Counted from the first letter of the stretch, positions 36,985 through 47,871 are shown. The stretch is 64,000 bases of DNA from Burkholderiaceae bacterium (GCA_030654805.1 JAURWR010000118.1:1-64000), one strand, 5' to 3'. The notes: a model not told the origin generated them from the sequence alone. Made by a program: numbers and translations.

Positions 36985-37889
36985 GCAGTCAGGCGTTGCA
37001 GTGCTTCCCGGTACTTCGCAGCGGTGGCTTCCACCACCGACGCCGGCAACGCGGGAGCAGGCGCCTGCTTGTTCCACGGAGCCCCATCGACGGCGGCCTG
37101 TTCAAGCCAGTCGCGCACGAACTGCTTGTCGTAGCTCGGCGGATTGAGCCCGGCACGGAACGCTTCGTCATAGCCCTCAAGAGGCCAGAACCGCGAAGAA
37201 TCGGGCGTCAGCACCTCGTCCATCAACGTCAGCGTGCCATCCGCGTCGAGACCGAACTCGAACTTGGTGTCAGCGATGATGATGCCCTTCGTCAGCGCGA
37301 ACTCGGCGGCGCTGCGATAGAGATCGATGGCCACGTCGCGCACTCGCGTGGCCAGCGACGCGCCGATGATCTCGACCATGCGATCGAAGGAGATGTTCTC
37401 GTCGTGGTCGCCCATCTCGGCCTTGGTCGCGGGCGTGAAGATCGGCTGCGGCAGCTTCGACGCGTTGACCAGCCCCTCGGGCAGCGCGACGCCGCACACT
37501 GAACGACTGTCCTGGTACTCCTTCCAGCCGCTGCCCGCGAGGTAGCCACGCACCACCGCTTCGACCGGCAAGGGCTTGAGGCGCTTGACCAGCATTGAGC
37601 GGCCGACGACCTGAGCGCGCTCGTCGGAAGTGACGACGCTCTCGGGCGCGTCACCGGTCAGGTGATTCGGGACGATGCCTTTCAGGCGATCGAACCAGAA
37701 AAGCGCCATCTCGGTCAGCAACTGGCCCTTGCCGGGAATCGGCTCGCCCATCACCACGTCGAAGGCGCTGAGGCGATCACTCGCGATCATCAGCAACCGG
37801 TCGGTGCCGACGGCGTAGTTGTCGCGCACCTTGCCTCGTGCCAGCAGAGGCAGCGAATGCAGGCGGCTTTCGAGCAGGGCTTCCGTCAT
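36981..37889 (-). CDS. purC: PurC, SAICAR synthetase
   Basis: 302 residues, the longer eukaryote-like form found in betaproteobacteria. [43 protein letters not shown] and [13 protein letters not shown] are the substrate- and ATP-binding blocks. It joins CAIR and aspartate. I chose ATG 37889 over TTG 37919. fba ends 36 bases upstream, the fba-purC order being common in Burkholderiales. Confidence 0.96.
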   Translation of the reverse strand: MTEALLESRLHSLPLLARGKVRDNYAVGTDRLLMIASDRLSAFDVVMGEPIPGKGQLLTEMALFWFDRLKGIVPNHLTGDAPESVVTSDERAQVVGRSMLVKRLKPLPVEAVVRGYLAGSGWKEYQDSRSVCGVALPEGLVNASKLPQPIFTPATKAEMGDHDENISFDRMVEIIGASLATRVRDVAIDLYRSAAEFALTKGIIIADTKFEFGLDADGTLTLMDEVLTPDSSRFWPLEGYDEAFRAGLNPPSYDKQFVRDWLEQAAVDGAPWNKQAPAPALPASVVEATAAKYREALQRLTA

Positions 37890-37925
37890 CGAGTGGCTTC
37901 TTGTTGTGCTGATGGTCAACGGGTT

Positions 37926-38990
37926 TCAGACGACCGTCTGCGCCAGCTCGCCCTTGGCGTAACGCGCCGCCACGACCGACAGCGACTGCGGCTTGATCTT
38001 CGCTGCCTGCCCTTCGCAATTGAATTCGAGATAACGCTGCTTGCAGATTTGCTTGGCGGCCTCGCGCGCTGGCTTCAGGTAATCGCGCGGATCGAACTTG
38101 TCCGGGTTCTGCACCAGGTACTTGCGTACGGCGGCCGTCATCGCCAGGCGCACATCGGTGTCGATGTTGATCTTGCGCACACCGAACTTGATGGCTTCCT
38201 GGATTTCGCTGACCGGCACCCCGTAGGTTTCACGCATGTCGCCGCCGTACTCTCGAATGATCGCCAGCAACTCCTGCGGCACGCTCGAGCTGCCGTGCAT
38301 CACCAGATGGGTGTTCGGGATGCGCCGGTTGATTTCCTTGATGCGGCCGATGGCGAGAATGTCACCGGTGGGCTTGCGGGTGAACTTGTAGGCGCCGTGG
38401 CTGGTGCCGATCGCGATCGCCAGCGCGTCGAGCTGGGTCCGCTTGACGAAGTCGGCCGCTTCTTCGGGATCGGTCAGAAGCTGATCCATCGTCATCGTCG
38501 AATCGGTGCCGTGGCCGTCCTCCTTGTCGCCCTTCATCGTCTCCAGAGAACCCAGGCAGCCCAGTTCGCCTTCGACGGTGATACCGAGCTTGTGCGCCAT
38601 CTCGACCACCTTGCGCGTCACCTCGACGTTGTAGTCGTAGCTGGCGATGGTCTTGCCGTCGGCTTGCAGCGATCCGTCCATCATGACCGAGCTGAAGCCC
38701 AGGTTGATCGCACCCTGACAGACGTCGGGGCTCTGACCGTGGTCCTGATGCATCACCAGCGGAATGTGTGGCCAGCTTTCAACGGCGGCCTGAATCAGGT
38801 GCTTGATGAAGGGCTCACCAGCGTACTTGCGTGCACCCGCGCTGGCCTGAAGGATGACCGGCGCGCCCACCTCGTCGGCCGCAGACATCACCGCCTGCAC
38901 CTGTTCGAGGTTGTTCACGTTGAAGGCCGGGATGCCGTAGGAGTTTTCTGCGGCGTGGTCGAGCAACTGGCGCATCGAGACGAGTGGCAT
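37926..38990 (-). CDS. fba: Class II fructose-bisphosphate aldolase
   Basis: 354 residues. [22 protein letters not shown], the zinc-binding [13 protein letters not shown] and VEGELG, and [11 protein letters not shown] with [11 protein letters not shown] are the class IIB (Calvin-cycle type) aldolase motifs. It splits fructose-1,6-bisphosphate. The upstream in-frame extension to 39197 is the promoter region, so ATG 38990 is the start. Confidence 0.96.
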   Translation of the reverse strand: MPLVSMRQLLDHAAENSYGIPAFNVNNLEQVQAVMSAADEVGAPVILQASAGARKYAGEPFIKHLIQAAVESWPHIPLVMHQDHGQSPDVCQGAINLGFSSVMMDGSLQADGKTIASYDYNVEVTRKVVEMAHKLGITVEGELGCLGSLETMKGDKEDGHGTDSTMTMDQLLTDPEEAADFVKRTQLDALAIAIGTSHGAYKFTRKPTGDILAIGRIKEINRRIPNTHLVMHGSSSVPQELLAIIREYGGDMRETYGVPVSEIQEAIKFGVRKINIDTDVRLAMTAAVRKYLVQNPDKFDPRDYLKPAREAAKQICKQRYLEFNCEGQAAKIKPQSLSVVAARYAKGELAQTVV

Positions 38991-39241
38991 GGTCGTTTCC
39001 CGTGGAGTGATGGAACCCGAGAGGTGCGCTGGCGAGCCGTTGGCAGCGCGGCCGCCAGAACCGCTGCGGCGGTGGTCCTCTGTGATTGGGGCATTGTATC
39101 GAGGCGTATTTTTCAGCCGTGCAGCCTGCATCGACATGAATTGCAAGCGAAAGCCTGCCCTTTTCGAGCTCAAGGAGCCGGTATGAAAAGGCCACACTGA
39201 AGTTTGTAAGTGCTTGTACGCTGTCCACGCTGGAGCTGACC
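38991..39241. promoter_or_regulatory. Divergent intergenic region fba / GHKL regulator
   Basis: 251 bases between genes pointing away from each other. It is A/T-richer near 39095-39205 (GCATTGTATCGAGGCG, then TTTGTAAGTGCTTGTA). The latter (about 39198-39216) resembles a TTGTAA-N-TTGTA direct repeat upstream of the plus-strand gene and could be an operator. No coding sequence seen. Confidence 0.35.
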
Positions 39242-40258
39242 ATGGCCCATATCGATCTGACCGCGCTGACCACCTGGATCACCGCCGCTGCAACCGACCA
39301 CCCGAAGGATCTTCCGGAGAGGCTGGCGGAGTTGACCGGTGTGCAGCGCAGCACCGCCCTGCGGCGGCTGGGACAACTCATCGAATTGCAGTGGCTGACC
39401 CGCACCGGTCAGGGGAAGGAGGTCGTTTACGGCCCCGGCTTGCTGCGTCAAGTCGTGCATCACTACGCACTGGACGGCCTCGGCGAAGACCTGCCCTGGT
39501 CACGCGACTTCGTACGCTACGTTGCGTTGCCACCGCACGTGCTGCGCCTCACCCAGCATGCATTTTGCGAATTGCTGAACAACGCCATCGACCACAGCGA
39601 CGGCAGCGGAGTCACCGTCTCGCTGCGCCAGACGCCCAGCCACGTGCAGTTGCTGGTCTCGGACGATGGGTGTGGCGTGTTCGACAAGATCTGCCACACC
39701 TTCGCACTGGACGATCCGCACATCGCCATGCTCGAATTGAGCAAGGGCAAGTTGACGACGCAGCCCGAACGCCACACCGGCCACGGCCTGTACTTCACGT
39801 CCCGCTTGGCCGACGTGTTTGACCTGCATGCGAACGAACAGGCATTTCAGCACCGCAGCTGGGAAGGCACCGGCTGGCGTTCAGGTCAACCGATGAACCG
39901 CCAGGGGACGTCGGTCTACCTGTCGATCGCCCTCGACACCCCGCGCACGCTGGAATCAGTGATAAACGCACACAGCCTGGACGGTTCGGGCGTGCGATTC
40001 GAACGCACCGCCGTCCCGTTGCAACTCGCGGTAACGCCACAGGTGGGACTCGAATCGCGTGCGCAAGCCCGGCTGGTGGCCTCGCGGCTGACGCACTTCC
40101 GGCTCGCCGAACTCGACTTCAGCGGCATCCCGTACATCGGCCACAGCTTTGCGGATGAGTTGTTTCGGGTGCTTCCGCGGCACCAGCCAGCGCTGAACTT
40201 GTCACCGATCAACATGAGCCCCGCAGTCGCTGCGATGGTCGACAGCGTCGTCGTCTGA
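39242..40258 (+). CDS. Winged-helix / GHKL ATPase / DUF4325 (STAS-like) regulator
   Basis: 338 residues, soluble. Residues about 8-75 form a winged-helix-like unit ([27 protein letters not shown]). Residues about 95-235 are a GHKL ATPase: N-box [15 protein letters not shown] (Glu110, Asn114), G1 DDGCG (141-145), G2 HTGHGLYF (178-185). Residues about 265-330 ([36 protein letters not shown]) are a DUF4325/STAS-like domain. There is no H-box or receiver. The architecture resembles an anti-sigma kinase fused to its antagonist. It lies on the opposite strand between fba and pyk, which are otherwise neighbours in related genomes. Confidence 0.82.
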   Translation: MAHIDLTALTTWITAAATDHPKDLPERLAELTGVQRSTALRRLGQLIELQWLTRTGQGKEVVYGPGLLRQVVHHYALDGLGEDLPWSRDFVRYVALPPHVLRLTQHAFCELLNNAIDHSDGSGVTVSLRQTPSHVQLLVSDDGCGVFDKICHTFALDDPHIAMLELSKGKLTTQPERHTGHGLYFTSRLADVFDLHANEQAFQHRSWEGTGWRSGQPMNRQGTSVYLSIALDTPRTLESVINAHSLDGSGVRFERTAVPLQLAVTPQVGLESRAQARLVASRLTHFRLAELDFSGIPYIGHSFADELFRVLPRHQPALNLSPINMSPAVAAMVDSVVV

Positions 40259-40263
40259 ATTGG

Positions 40264-40379
40264 CGCAGCCCGAGGTCGCTGCGCTCCTGCCCCCCAGGAC
40301 TACACAGGGCCCCGTTGCCCTTGGGCTCAGCCGGCTTGAGGCGGCTCGGCGCGGGCTGGCCGCCCTCCGCGAGCGAAGA
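40264..40379 (-). repeat. Intergenic repeat copy 4, between the GHKL gene and pyk
   Basis: GTCGCTGCGCTCCTGCC at 40275-40291 is the reverse complement of the repeat core (GGCAGGAGCGnAGCGAC), followed by CCCC as in the other copies. The rest (to 40379) is G/C-rich with several small dyads. It fills the convergent gap between the regulator and pyk and could serve as a bidirectional stop. Confidence 0.6.
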
Positions 40380-41810
40380 TCATGCGACCCGGCAGACCTT
40401 CAGCATGTTGGTGCCGCCCGGATACCCCATCGGCTCGCCGACGGTGATAGCGTAGGTGTCGCCGGGTTTCAGTACGCCTTTCTCGACCAGCAGCGCCTCG
40501 GCACGGGCTAGCGCCTGATCGCGATCGGTGCAGCTGGGCATCAACAGCGGTCGCACGTTGCGGTACAGCGCCATCTTGCGCTGACTGTTGACCTGCGAGG
40601 TCAGCCCGTAAATCGGCACGTGGACCTTGTGGCGACTCATCCACAGCGCGGTCGATCCCGATTCGGTCAACGCCAGGATCGCCTTGCAACCCAGATGGTG
40701 CGCGGTGAACAGCGCGGCCATCGCGATCGACTGATCGATGCGGCCGAAATGCTTGTTGGTGAAGCTGGCGTCGAGGGCAATCTCCTCGGCGCGCTCGGCC
40801 TCGATGCAGATCGTCGACATCATCTCGACCGTCTCGACCGGGTACTTGCCGGCCGCCGTCTCGGCGCTGAGCATCACCGCATCGGTGCCGTCGAGCACCG
40901 CGTTGGCCACGTCGCTGACCTCGGCGCGCGTCGGCACCGGGTTGACGATCATCGACTCCATCATCTGCGTCGCGGTGATGACGATGCGGTCGAGCTCGCG
41001 CGCCATCTTGATCATCTTCTTCTGCAGCGCCGGCACGGTGGCGTTGCCGACCTCGACGGCCAGATCGCCACGCGCGACCATGATGCCGTCGCTGGCCTTG
41101 AGGATGCTCTCAAGCACCGGAATCGCCTCGCTGCGCTCGATCTTCGCGATCAGCGCCGCCTTGTGCTTGAACGGCTCGCCGGCCACGTTGGCGAGCTGGC
41201 GCGCCATCTCCATGTCGGTCGCGTTCTTCGGAAAGCTCACAGCCAGGTACTCGCACTGGAAGCTCATCGCGGTCTTGATGTCTTCCATGTCCTTGCCGGT
41301 CAACGCCGGCGCGGTCAGGCCGCCACCGGCCTTGTTGATGCCCTTGTTGTTCGACAGCTCGCCACCGATCACAACGGTGGTGTGCACCTCGGCGCCGCGC
41401 ACCGCATCAACGGTCAGCTTGAGCAGCCCGTCGTTGAGCAGCAGCGTGTCGCCGGGGCGCACGTCACGCGGCAGCTCCTTGTAGTCGAGGCCGACGCGCG
41501 CGTTGGTGCCCAACTCGGTGGTCGCCCCGTCGAGGATGAACGACTGACCCGGCTCCAGCATCGTCTTGCCGCCGTCGAACTTGCCGACGCGGATCTTCGG
41601 GCCCTGCAGGTCCGCCATGATCGCGACCTCCTTGCCGACCCGCTTCGCCACCTCGCGCACCAGCGCCGCGCGGTCAATGTGGTCCTGTGCGGTGCCATGC
41701 GAGAAATTCAGGCGCATCACGTCGACGCCGGCGCGGATCATCCGCTCGAGCACCTCGGGTGAGCTGGACGCAGGCCCGAGGGTGGCGACGATCTTGGTGG
41801 CACGGGGCAT
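40380..41810 (-). CDS. pyk: Pyruvate kinase
   Basis: 476 residues. KIVATLGPASSSPEVLERMI, RLNFSHGT, the metal/substrate block IMVARGDLAVEVG, and the signature TATQMMESMI are present. Final ATP-yielding step of glycolysis. It lies 102 bases downstream of pgk on the same strand. Confidence 0.97.
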   Translation of the reverse strand: MPRATKIVATLGPASSSPEVLERMIRAGVDVMRLNFSHGTAQDHIDRAALVREVAKRVGKEVAIMADLQGPKIRVGKFDGGKTMLEPGQSFILDGATTELGTNARVGLDYKELPRDVRPGDTLLLNDGLLKLTVDAVRGAEVHTTVVIGGELSNNKGINKAGGGLTAPALTGKDMEDIKTAMSFQCEYLAVSFPKNATDMEMARQLANVAGEPFKHKAALIAKIERSEAIPVLESILKASDGIMVARGDLAVEVGNATVPALQKKMIKMARELDRIVITATQMMESMIVNPVPTRAEVSDVANAVLDGTDAVMLSAETAAGKYPVETVEMMSTICIEAERAEEIALDASFTNKHFGRIDQSIAMAALFTAHHLGCKAILALTESGSTALWMSRHKVHVPIYGLTSQVNSQRKMALYRNVRPLLMPSCTDRDQALARAEALLVEKGVLKPGDTYAITVGEPMGYPGGTNMLKVCRVA

Positions 41811-41912
41811 GAAAGGAATCTCCGGAAGGTCGGACAGGGGAAAGGGTCGAGCCGTCTGAGGCGTCGCGCCCTGCCGCCTGCACCGGGTGCCGACGTCAGA
41901 GCGGTCGGGTGG

Positions 41913-43130
41913 TCAGACAGTCGCGTCTCGGGCTCGACGTTCGAGGATCTCGATGGCCGGCAGCACCTTGCCTTCGAGCATTTCGAGGAACGCGCCGCCG
42001 CCGGTGCAGATGTAGCCCACGCCGGATTCGATGCCGAACTTCGCGATGGCGGCCAGGGTGTCACCACCCCCGGCGATGCTGAACGCGCTCGACGCGGCGA
42101 TCGCATGCGCGATCGCCTCGGTACCGTGCGAGAAGGCTTCGAACTCGAAAACACCGACCGGGCCGTTCCAGACGATCGTGCCTGCCGACTTCAATTTCTC
42201 GGCCAGCACCGCCGCCGTCTTCGGTCCGATGTCCAGGATCATGTCGTCGGCCGCCACATCGGTCGCGGCCTTGGTGGTCGCCGGTGCGTCGGCCGCGAAG
42301 GTCTTCGCGGTGACCACGTCGACCGGAATCGGCACCTCGGCGCCGCGCGCCTTCATCGATGCGATCACCGACCGCGCCTTGTCGACCAGATCGGCCTCGG
42401 CCAGCGACTTGCCGATCGGCAGACCGGCCGCCAGCATGAAGGTGTTGGCGATGCCGCCGCCGACGATCAACCCGTCGACCTTGGCCGACAGCGCCTCCAG
42501 GATCGTCAGCTTGGTGCTGACCTTGCTGCCCGCGACGATCGCGATCAGCGGGCGCTTCGGCTCGGCCAGCACCTTCGTGATCGCGTCGGCCTCGCCGGCC
42601 AGCAGCGGACCGGCGCAGGCCACCGGAGCGTACTGCGCGATGCCGTGCGTCGAGGCGTGCGCGCGATGGGCCGCGCCGAAAGCGTCGTTGACGTAGATGT
42701 CGCACAGCGCGGCCATCTTGCGGCTGAGCGCTTCGTCGTTCTTCGACTCACCCACGTTCAGGCGGCAGTTTTCGAGCAGGACCAGTTCGCCCGGCGCCAG
42801 CGCGCGACCGTCGACGATGACGCCATCGACCCAATCGGCAATCAATGGCACCTTGCGGCCCAACAGCTCGCCGACACGCAAGGCGATCGGCGCGAGCGAG
42901 TCCTCGGGCTGCATCCGGCCCTCTTTGGGTCGGCCCAGGTGCGAGGTGACCATCACCGCAGCGCCGGCCTTCAGCGCGGCCTCGATACAGGGCAGCGAAG
43001 CCCTGATGCGGGTGTCGTCGGTGATGCGACCGTCGGCGTCCTGCGGGACGTTGAAGTCGACGCGGATGAACACCCGCTTGCCGGTGACCTGGTTGGCTGC
43101 GATGAGATCAGTGAATCGAATGGCATTCAT
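41913..43130 (-). CDS. pgk: Phosphoglycerate kinase
   Basis: 405 residues. [43 protein letters not shown] and the C-terminal [18 protein letters not shown] with GGGDTLAAI are the PGK signatures. Reversible 1,3-bisphosphoglycerate/ADP phosphotransfer. ATG 43130 and an A/T-rich leader (TCGAAAAAATCAACCC) upstream. Confidence 0.97.
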   Translation of the reverse strand: MNAIRFTDLIAANQVTGKRVFIRVDFNVPQDADGRITDDTRIRASLPCIEAALKAGAAVMVTSHLGRPKEGRMQPEDSLAPIALRVGELLGRKVPLIADWVDGVIVDGRALAPGELVLLENCRLNVGESKNDEALSRKMAALCDIYVNDAFGAAHRAHASTHGIAQYAPVACAGPLLAGEADAITKVLAEPKRPLIAIVAGSKVSTKLTILEALSAKVDGLIVGGGIANTFMLAAGLPIGKSLAEADLVDKARSVIASMKARGAEVPIPVDVVTAKTFAADAPATTKAATDVAADDMILDIGPKTAAVLAEKLKSAGTIVWNGPVGVFEFEAFSHGTEAIAHAIAASSAFSIAGGGDTLAAIAKFGIESGVGYICTGGGAFLEMLEGKVLPAIEILERRARDATV

Positions 43131-43192
43131 GGTGGGTCGAATGGGTTGATTTTTTCGAGTTTAAGGGGGGCCGTTCGCCGGTCGAACCGCGC

Positions 43193-43534
43193 TTACCAAC
43201 CCCACAGAAGCCGCAGCGGAAGAAACACCGCCAGGCCCGCGAGCAAGGGCCCGAGCACGCCGGGGCGCCAGACGCACCACAGCGTCGCCGCCACCGCCGC
43301 AGGCAGGCGTGCGTCGTGCCAGGTGCCGATCAGATGGCCCTGGGTCATGACGATCTCGGGCAGCACCACCGCCGTCAACGCGGCCAGCGGAGCGACCTTC
43401 AAGCCGCGCTGCAGCCACGACGGTATCGGCACCTCTCGCTCCGGCAGCAGAAAAAAGCTGCGCGTGATCAGCGTGACCACGGCCAGCCCGGCAATGACCC
43501 ACACCGTGTAGCTCGTGCCGTCCAAGGCTGACAT
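43193..43534 (-). CDS. azlD: AzlD-family branched-chain amino-acid exporter subunit
   Basis: 113 residues, about four membrane helices; TRSFFLLPEREVPIPSWLQRGLKVAPLAALTAVVLPE is the AzlD signature. It pairs with AzlC for export of branched-chain amino acids. Its ATG shares one base with the azlC stop (TGATG). Confidence 0.9.
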   Translation of the reverse strand: MSALDGTSYTVWVIAGLAVVTLITRSFFLLPEREVPIPSWLQRGLKVAPLAALTAVVLPEIVMTQGHLIGTWHDARLPAAVAATLWCVWRPGVLGPLLAGLAVFLPLRLLWGW

Positions 43535-44274
43535 CAGGCCGGGCCCCGCAATCGGCGGCTGGCTTTTTCAGCCTGATCCATCAGCAATCCAGCCGCGACC
43601 GCAGCCGCGATGGCGACGATGATGTTCAGCTTCAGCGGCAGCGAAAACGCAGCGACGGCGGCGGTACCCGCGACCACCGCAGCCACCCAGGTCGAGCGGT
43701 CGGACAGCAGGCCGTAGGTCAGGCCCACCATCGCCAGGGTGCCGGCAAAGCCCAGACCCCAGGCCGTCGGGATCACGTTGGCCAGCGCGATGCCCAGCAT
43801 CGACGGCAGCTGCCACACGCTCCACAGCACCGCCACGCCCCCGAGGTAGTACGGGATCTGGCCCGGCTCCCGACGCGGGCCGTGTTCGCCGGACGGATAG
43901 GCACGCTGGAACGCGATCAGGTTCAGGTCGGCGGCCAGGAAACCGAGGGCCATGCGCTGGCGCCGCGGCAGGTGCCCGAAATACGTCCGCCATTGGGCGC
44001 TGTAGATGACGAATCGCAGGTTGACGCAAAACGCAGCCGCCCAGATCACCCACATCGGCGCGCCAGCCGCCAGCAGGGGCAGCGCCGCGAGCTGGGCGCT
44101 GCCGGCGTAGACGGCCAGCGACATGAACACGGCCAGCGGCACGCTCAGACCGCCCTTGACCATCGCGACGCCGGTGACCAGACCCCAGGCGCCGATGCCG
44201 GGGGCCATGCCGAGCATCTCGCGCGCGCCCCGACGGAAATCGGGGTGGCTCAGCAGCCGGGTCGCGGAGGTCAT
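43534..44274 (-). CDS. azlC: AzlC-family branched-chain amino-acid exporter
   Basis: 246 residues, multiple membrane helices. GAREMLGMAPGIGAWGLVTGVAMVK, the SLAVYAGSAQLAALPLL block and the NLRFVIYSA segment define AzlC. ATG 44274 is preferred; the longer reading to 44334 adds a non-conserved stretch. Confidence 0.9.
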   Translation of the reverse strand: MTSATRLLSHPDFRRGAREMLGMAPGIGAWGLVTGVAMVKGGLSVPLAVFMSLAVYAGSAQLAALPLLAAGAPMWVIWAAAFCVNLRFVIYSAQWRTYFGHLPRRQRMALGFLAADLNLIAFQRAYPSGEHGPRREPGQIPYYLGGVAVLWSVWQLPSMLGIALANVIPTAWGLGFAGTLAMVGLTYGLLSDRSTWVAAVVAGTAAVAAFSLPLKLNIIVAIAAAVAAGLLMDQAEKASRRLRGPA

Positions 44275-44373
44275 CGATCGATTGTCGGCGCTCGCGCCAT
44301 GCGGCGCCTGAGCACCGCGCGGACGACCCCGCAAACGTGTTCGCTGCGCGGCCGAGGGGCGCGCCCGGAACCG

Positions 44374-44778
44374 TCAGTGTGCCTTCGGCTCCTTCGAGTC
44401 CTTGGGCTCCTTGGATTGCTTGCCGTCCTTGGCCGGCTTGGCGGACCGGGCCTCGGTGTCGACGGACTCGCCATCGGGCATCTTGGCGCTGGCGACCTCG
44501 GTCGTCTGCTGCGGCGGGACCGGCTCGATCTTGTTGTCGCGCATGTAGTCGTTCATCTCGCGCCAACCGGCGAACACGGCCGCCTTGTCGGCCTTCTTGT
44601 TCAGCTCGTAGCAGTCTTCGATGGCGCGGCCGGCGTGACGGCAGGCGCCACCGACAGCGCTGCCTTCGGCCTGCTTGGCCGCCGCGATCTTCTCGGGCGA
44701 TTCGATGCCCAGTTGCTCGCAGCCGACAAGCAGGGTGGCGGCGACGGCGATCAGCGCGGACAGGACAAGACGCGACAT
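44374..44778 (-). CDS. Small lipoprotein with a charged C-terminal tail
   Basis: 134 residues. Lipobox LVGC (Cys20). The mature part has a helical middle with two cysteines (ACRHAGRAIEDCYELNKKADKAAVFAGWREMNDYM) and ends in a low-complexity Lys/Glu/Ser/Pro tail (GKQSKEPKDSKEPKAH). Probably periplasmic face of the outer or inner membrane. Unrecognised family, about 100 bases from fmt. Confidence 0.72.
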   Translation of the reverse strand: MSRLVLSALIAVAATLLVGCEQLGIESPEKIAAAKQAEGSAVGGACRHAGRAIEDCYELNKKADKAAVFAGWREMNDYMRDNKIEPVPPQQTTEVASAKMPDGESVDTEARSAKPAKDGKQSKEPKDSKEPKAH

Positions 44779-44879
44779 GGCGGAGGGGTTCGGCGGCGCG
44801 AACGAAAGTCTTTGGAGCTGATCGTGATATCGACGGCGTCCGCTTCGACTTGAGAGGCGTCGTCCTCCGATCGGTAGGC

Positions 44880-45851
44880 TCAGCCCGTCGCGACTTCGAA
44901 CCGCTCCCCCACCCGCATCGACTGACCCTGCAGGAACTGCGCGGCGGTCAGACGCTTGCCCCCCGGACGCTGCAATTCGGTGATTCGGACCGCGCCGGAA
45001 CCGCAGGCAACCGTGATGGCGTCAGCCGACACATCGATCACCGTACCCGGGGTCTGCGTCTCCACGCCAGCGGCGACTGCCCGCGCATTCCACAGCTTGA
45101 CGGCGTCGCCGCGCCACTGCGCCACGGCACCGGGCGCTGGGTTCAACGCGCGGATGTGCTGCGCCACGCGGGCGGCGTCGGCGCGCCAATCGACCCAGGC
45201 TTCTGCCTTGTCGATCTTCTTCGCATAGGTCACACCGTCTGCCGGTTGCGGCGTGGCGCGCAACCCGCCGCCGCAGGCAGCGAGTTCCAGCGCCTCGACG
45301 ATCAGGCCGCCGCCCAGCACCGCGAGTCGGTCGTGCAGCGACCCGGTGGTGTCCTCATCGCGGATGTCCAGGGCCTCGGTCAGCAGCATCGGCCCCGTGT
45401 CGAGGCCCGTGTCCATCTGCATCACGGTGATCCCGGTGCGCGCATCGCCGGCCTCGATCGCCCGGTGGATCGGTGCGGCGCCTCGCCAGCGCGGCAGCAG
45501 CGATGCGTGAATATTGAGGCAGCCCAGCCGGGGCAAGGTGAGCGCCCAGGCGGGAAGGATCAACCCGTAGGCAGCAACGACCATCACGTCGATGCGAGCG
45601 GCATCCAATGCATCACGTGCCGACGATGCATCGTCGGCATAGCGGCCATCGAGCCTCAAGCCCTGCGGCTGGATCACCGTCAGCCCGTGTTCGACCGCCC
45701 AGACCTTCACGGCCGAGGGGTGCACCTGCTGGCCACGACCAGCGGGACGGTCAGGCTGCGTCAACACCAGTGCGATCTCGAATCCCGCCCGGTGCAGTGC
45801 AGCCAGCGCAATCCGTGCGAATTCAGGCGTTCCGGCAAAAGCCAGCCTCAT
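44880..45851 (-). CDS. fmt: Methionyl-tRNA formyltransferase
   Basis: 323 residues. [38 protein letters not shown] (formyl-THF site with the catalytic Asn and His) and [13 protein letters not shown] (catalytic Asp) are the Fmt motifs, with the C-terminal OB-like domain. It formylates initiator Met-tRNA. It follows def by 42 bases. Confidence 0.97.
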   Translation of the reverse strand: MRLAFAGTPEFARIALAALHRAGFEIALVLTQPDRPAGRGQQVHPSAVKVWAVEHGLTVIQPQGLRLDGRYADDASSARDALDAARIDVMVVAAYGLILPAWALTLPRLGCLNIHASLLPRWRGAAPIHRAIEAGDARTGITVMQMDTGLDTGPMLLTEALDIRDEDTTGSLHDRLAVLGGGLIVEALELAACGGGLRATPQPADGVTYAKKIDKAEAWVDWRADAARVAQHIRALNPAPGAVAQWRGDAVKLWNARAVAAGVETQTPGTVIDVSADAITVACGSGAVRITELQRPGGKRLTAAQFLQGQSMRVGERFEVATG

Positions 45852-45893
45852 GGAGCCCCGCCGTAAAATGAAACAACAGGTAGCGAATAACCG

Positions 45894-46403
45894 TCAACGC
45901 CCTTCATCACGCGCCTGTTTCAGCATCTTCGTCTTGATGCGGTTGCGCTTGAGCGGGCTCAAGTACTCGACGAAGACCTTGCCCACCAGATGATCCATCT
46001 CGTGCTGCACGCATTTGCCGAGCAGGCCTTCAGCATCGAACTCCACCCGCTCGCCTTCGCGTCCCAACGCGTGCACCCGCACCCGCGCCGGGCGCAGCAC
46101 TTTGTCGTAGACGGTCGGCACCGAGAGGCACCCTTCCTCGCTCAGCACCTGTTCATCACTGATCAGCACCAGCTCCGGGTTGATCAGCACGAGCTGGTCA
46201 TCGCGCTTGTCGGAGGTATCGATGACGATCACCCGCTCATGCACATCGACCTGCGTGGCGGCAAGACCCACACCCTCGGCGGCGTACATGGCCTCAAACA
46301 TACCGTCGACCAGACGTCGGATCCGGTCGTCGACCTCCGTCACGGGCCGGGCGATGGTGTGCAATCGGGGGTCGGGATAGCGAAGGATCGTGAGCTTCGA
46401 CAT
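45894..46403 (-). CDS. def: Peptide deformylase
   Basis: 169 residues. GVGLAATQ at 44-51, EEGCLSVP with metal ligand Cys92, and QHEMDHLVG with His134, Glu135 and His138: a full class I active site. It removes the N-formyl group co-translationally. ATG 46403 is the family start; the longer frame to 46502 has no conservation. Confidence 0.97.
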   Translation of the reverse strand: MSKLTILRYPDPRLHTIARPVTEVDDRIRRLVDGMFEAMYAAEGVGLAATQVDVHERVIVIDTSDKRDDQLVLINPELVLISDEQVLSEEGCLSVPTVYDKVLRPARVRVHALGREGERVEFDAEGLLGKCVQHEMDHLVGKVFVEYLSPLKRNRIKTKMLKQARDEGR

Positions 46404-46692
46404 GGTGGGTTCGGTGAACGGCGGCGCGGCGGACCAGAGAAAACGCTGCGAGCAGTCGGGCTGTGGATACTCTGCAACGGCAAGCCGTGTGATGACGTGC
46501 ACGCTCCGCGCAGTAAGGCCCTACTTTCGTTGCGATATCAAGGGTTTAAGGGCAGAATCTTTGAATCAGATTGAAGATTTTCGCTGAATTTCCGGCCGCG
46601 TCGGCCGATACGGATATGTGAGTATTCGGCACCCATCCCCCGGCCAACCCATGGCGCGACGCTGACAGCGTCCCGTCCGGAGAATTCATCCC
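46404..46692. promoter_or_regulatory. Divergent intergenic region def / LysM gene with a putative promoter
   Basis: 289 bases without a gene. It carries the most A/T-rich stretch of the region (about 46530-46595). A plus-strand candidate is TTGCGA (46530-46535), a 17-base spacer, then CAGAAT (46553-46558). By-eye match only; the def promoter must lie toward 46404. Confidence 0.3.
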
Positions 46693-47871
46693 ATGACGCG
46701 TCCCCTTTCTTCTGCGCTTCGTCACCGACCGCATGCGGTCACCCTCAGTATCGGTCTGGCTTTGGCCCTGGGGTGGGCCTCGCAGTCGATGGCCGCCCCC
46801 AACTTTCCAGTGACCGAGCAGCAACGAAGCGCAGCGCAAAAGGTGGCCTCCGCCGGCGTGGCGCTGTCAGAGCTGGCGCCCAATGCACCGGAATCCCACA
46901 TCGTCGTTCGTGGCGACACCTTGTGGAGCATTTCGAGCCTGTTCCTGAAGTCGCCGTGGCGCTGGCCTGAGTTGTGGGGAATGAATCTCGACGAGATTCG
47001 AAACCCGCACCTGATCTATCCGGGCCAGACGCTGTATCTCGACACTTCGGACGGCCGTGCGCGGCTGCGCCTGGGCAAGGCAATCCAAGGCAACGTCGTG
47101 AAACTGACACCGACGGTGCGCAGCACAGCGCTGACCAATGCGGCCATCTCGTCGATCCCATTCAATTTGATCGAGCCGTTTCTCAATGAAGCGGTGATCT
47201 TCGAAGGCAATGTGCTGGACGCGGCGCCGCGCATTGTTGCAGCCCAGGAAGGCCGAGTGCTGCTGACCCGAGGCGACAAGGCCTACGTGCGCGGTGAAAT
47301 CGGCAAGGACACGGTCTTCCGCATCTTTCGTGAAGCGAAAGCCCTGAAGGACCCGACAACCAACGAAATCCTCGGCTTCGAGGCGCCCTATGTCGGAACG
47401 GCCGAGTTCGTGCGCTCTGGCACCCATGGCCGTGTGGCGAGCACGGCAGCAGTTGAGACGGTGCCCGACACCTTCATCGTGACGAGCGTGAGGGAGGAAG
47501 CGAGCATCGGCGACCGGCTCGCCCCGGTTGTCGGGCGCGAGTACGACAACTACGCCCCGCATCCGCCGCAGACACCCCTGACAGGCCAGATCGTCTCGGT
47601 GTACGGCACCGCAGTCACGGCGGGACAGAACCAGATCGTTGCCCTCAATCGAGGCAAGGGGGATGGCGTTGAACGTGGTCATGTGCTTGCCTTGTGGCAC
47701 AACGGCAGCAAGGCGATTGATCGGACCGACGACCGGCTCACCGAGTTGACACTGCCTGACGAGCGCCATGGCATGCTGTTCGTGTTCCGGGTATTCGACC
47801 GGATGTCTTACGCGCTGATCCTGTCAGTGCAGGAGCCGGTGCGCATCGGCGACCGCTTCACCCAGCCTTGA
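46693..47871 (+). CDS. LysM-domain secreted protein
   Basis: 392 residues. Signal peptide ending near SMAA (residues 33-35), then one LysM domain at about 68-117 (HIVVRGDTLWSISSLFLKSPWRWPELWGMN... HLIYPGQTLYL). The rest is a beta-rich region seen in LysM proteins that precede dprA in Burkholderiales. A periplasmic peptidoglycan-binding role is inferred. dprA follows 22 bases later. Confidence 0.87.
   Translation: MTRPLSSALRHRPHAVTLSIGLALALGWASQSMAAPNFPVTEQQRSAAQKVASAGVALSELAPNAPESHIVVRGDTLWSISSLFLKSPWRWPELWGMNLDEIRNPHLIYPGQTLYLDTSDGRARLRLGKAIQGNVVKLTPTVRSTALTNAAISSIPFNLIEPFLNEAVIFEGNVLDAAPRIVAAQEGRVLLTRGDKAYVRGEIGKDTVFRIFREAKALKDPTTNEILGFEAPYVGTAEFVRSGTHGRVASTAAVETVPDTFIVTSVREEASIGDRLAPVVGREYDNYAPHPPQTPLTGQIVSVYGTAVTAGQNQIVALNRGKGDGVERGHVLALWHNGSKAIDRTDDRLTELTLPDERHGMLFVFRVFDRMSYALILSVQEPVRIGDRFTQP

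Noticed and set aside
42105-43511. A 468-codon plus-strand reading opposite pgk/azlD
   Set aside because: Antisense shadow; composition and overlap with two firm genes.
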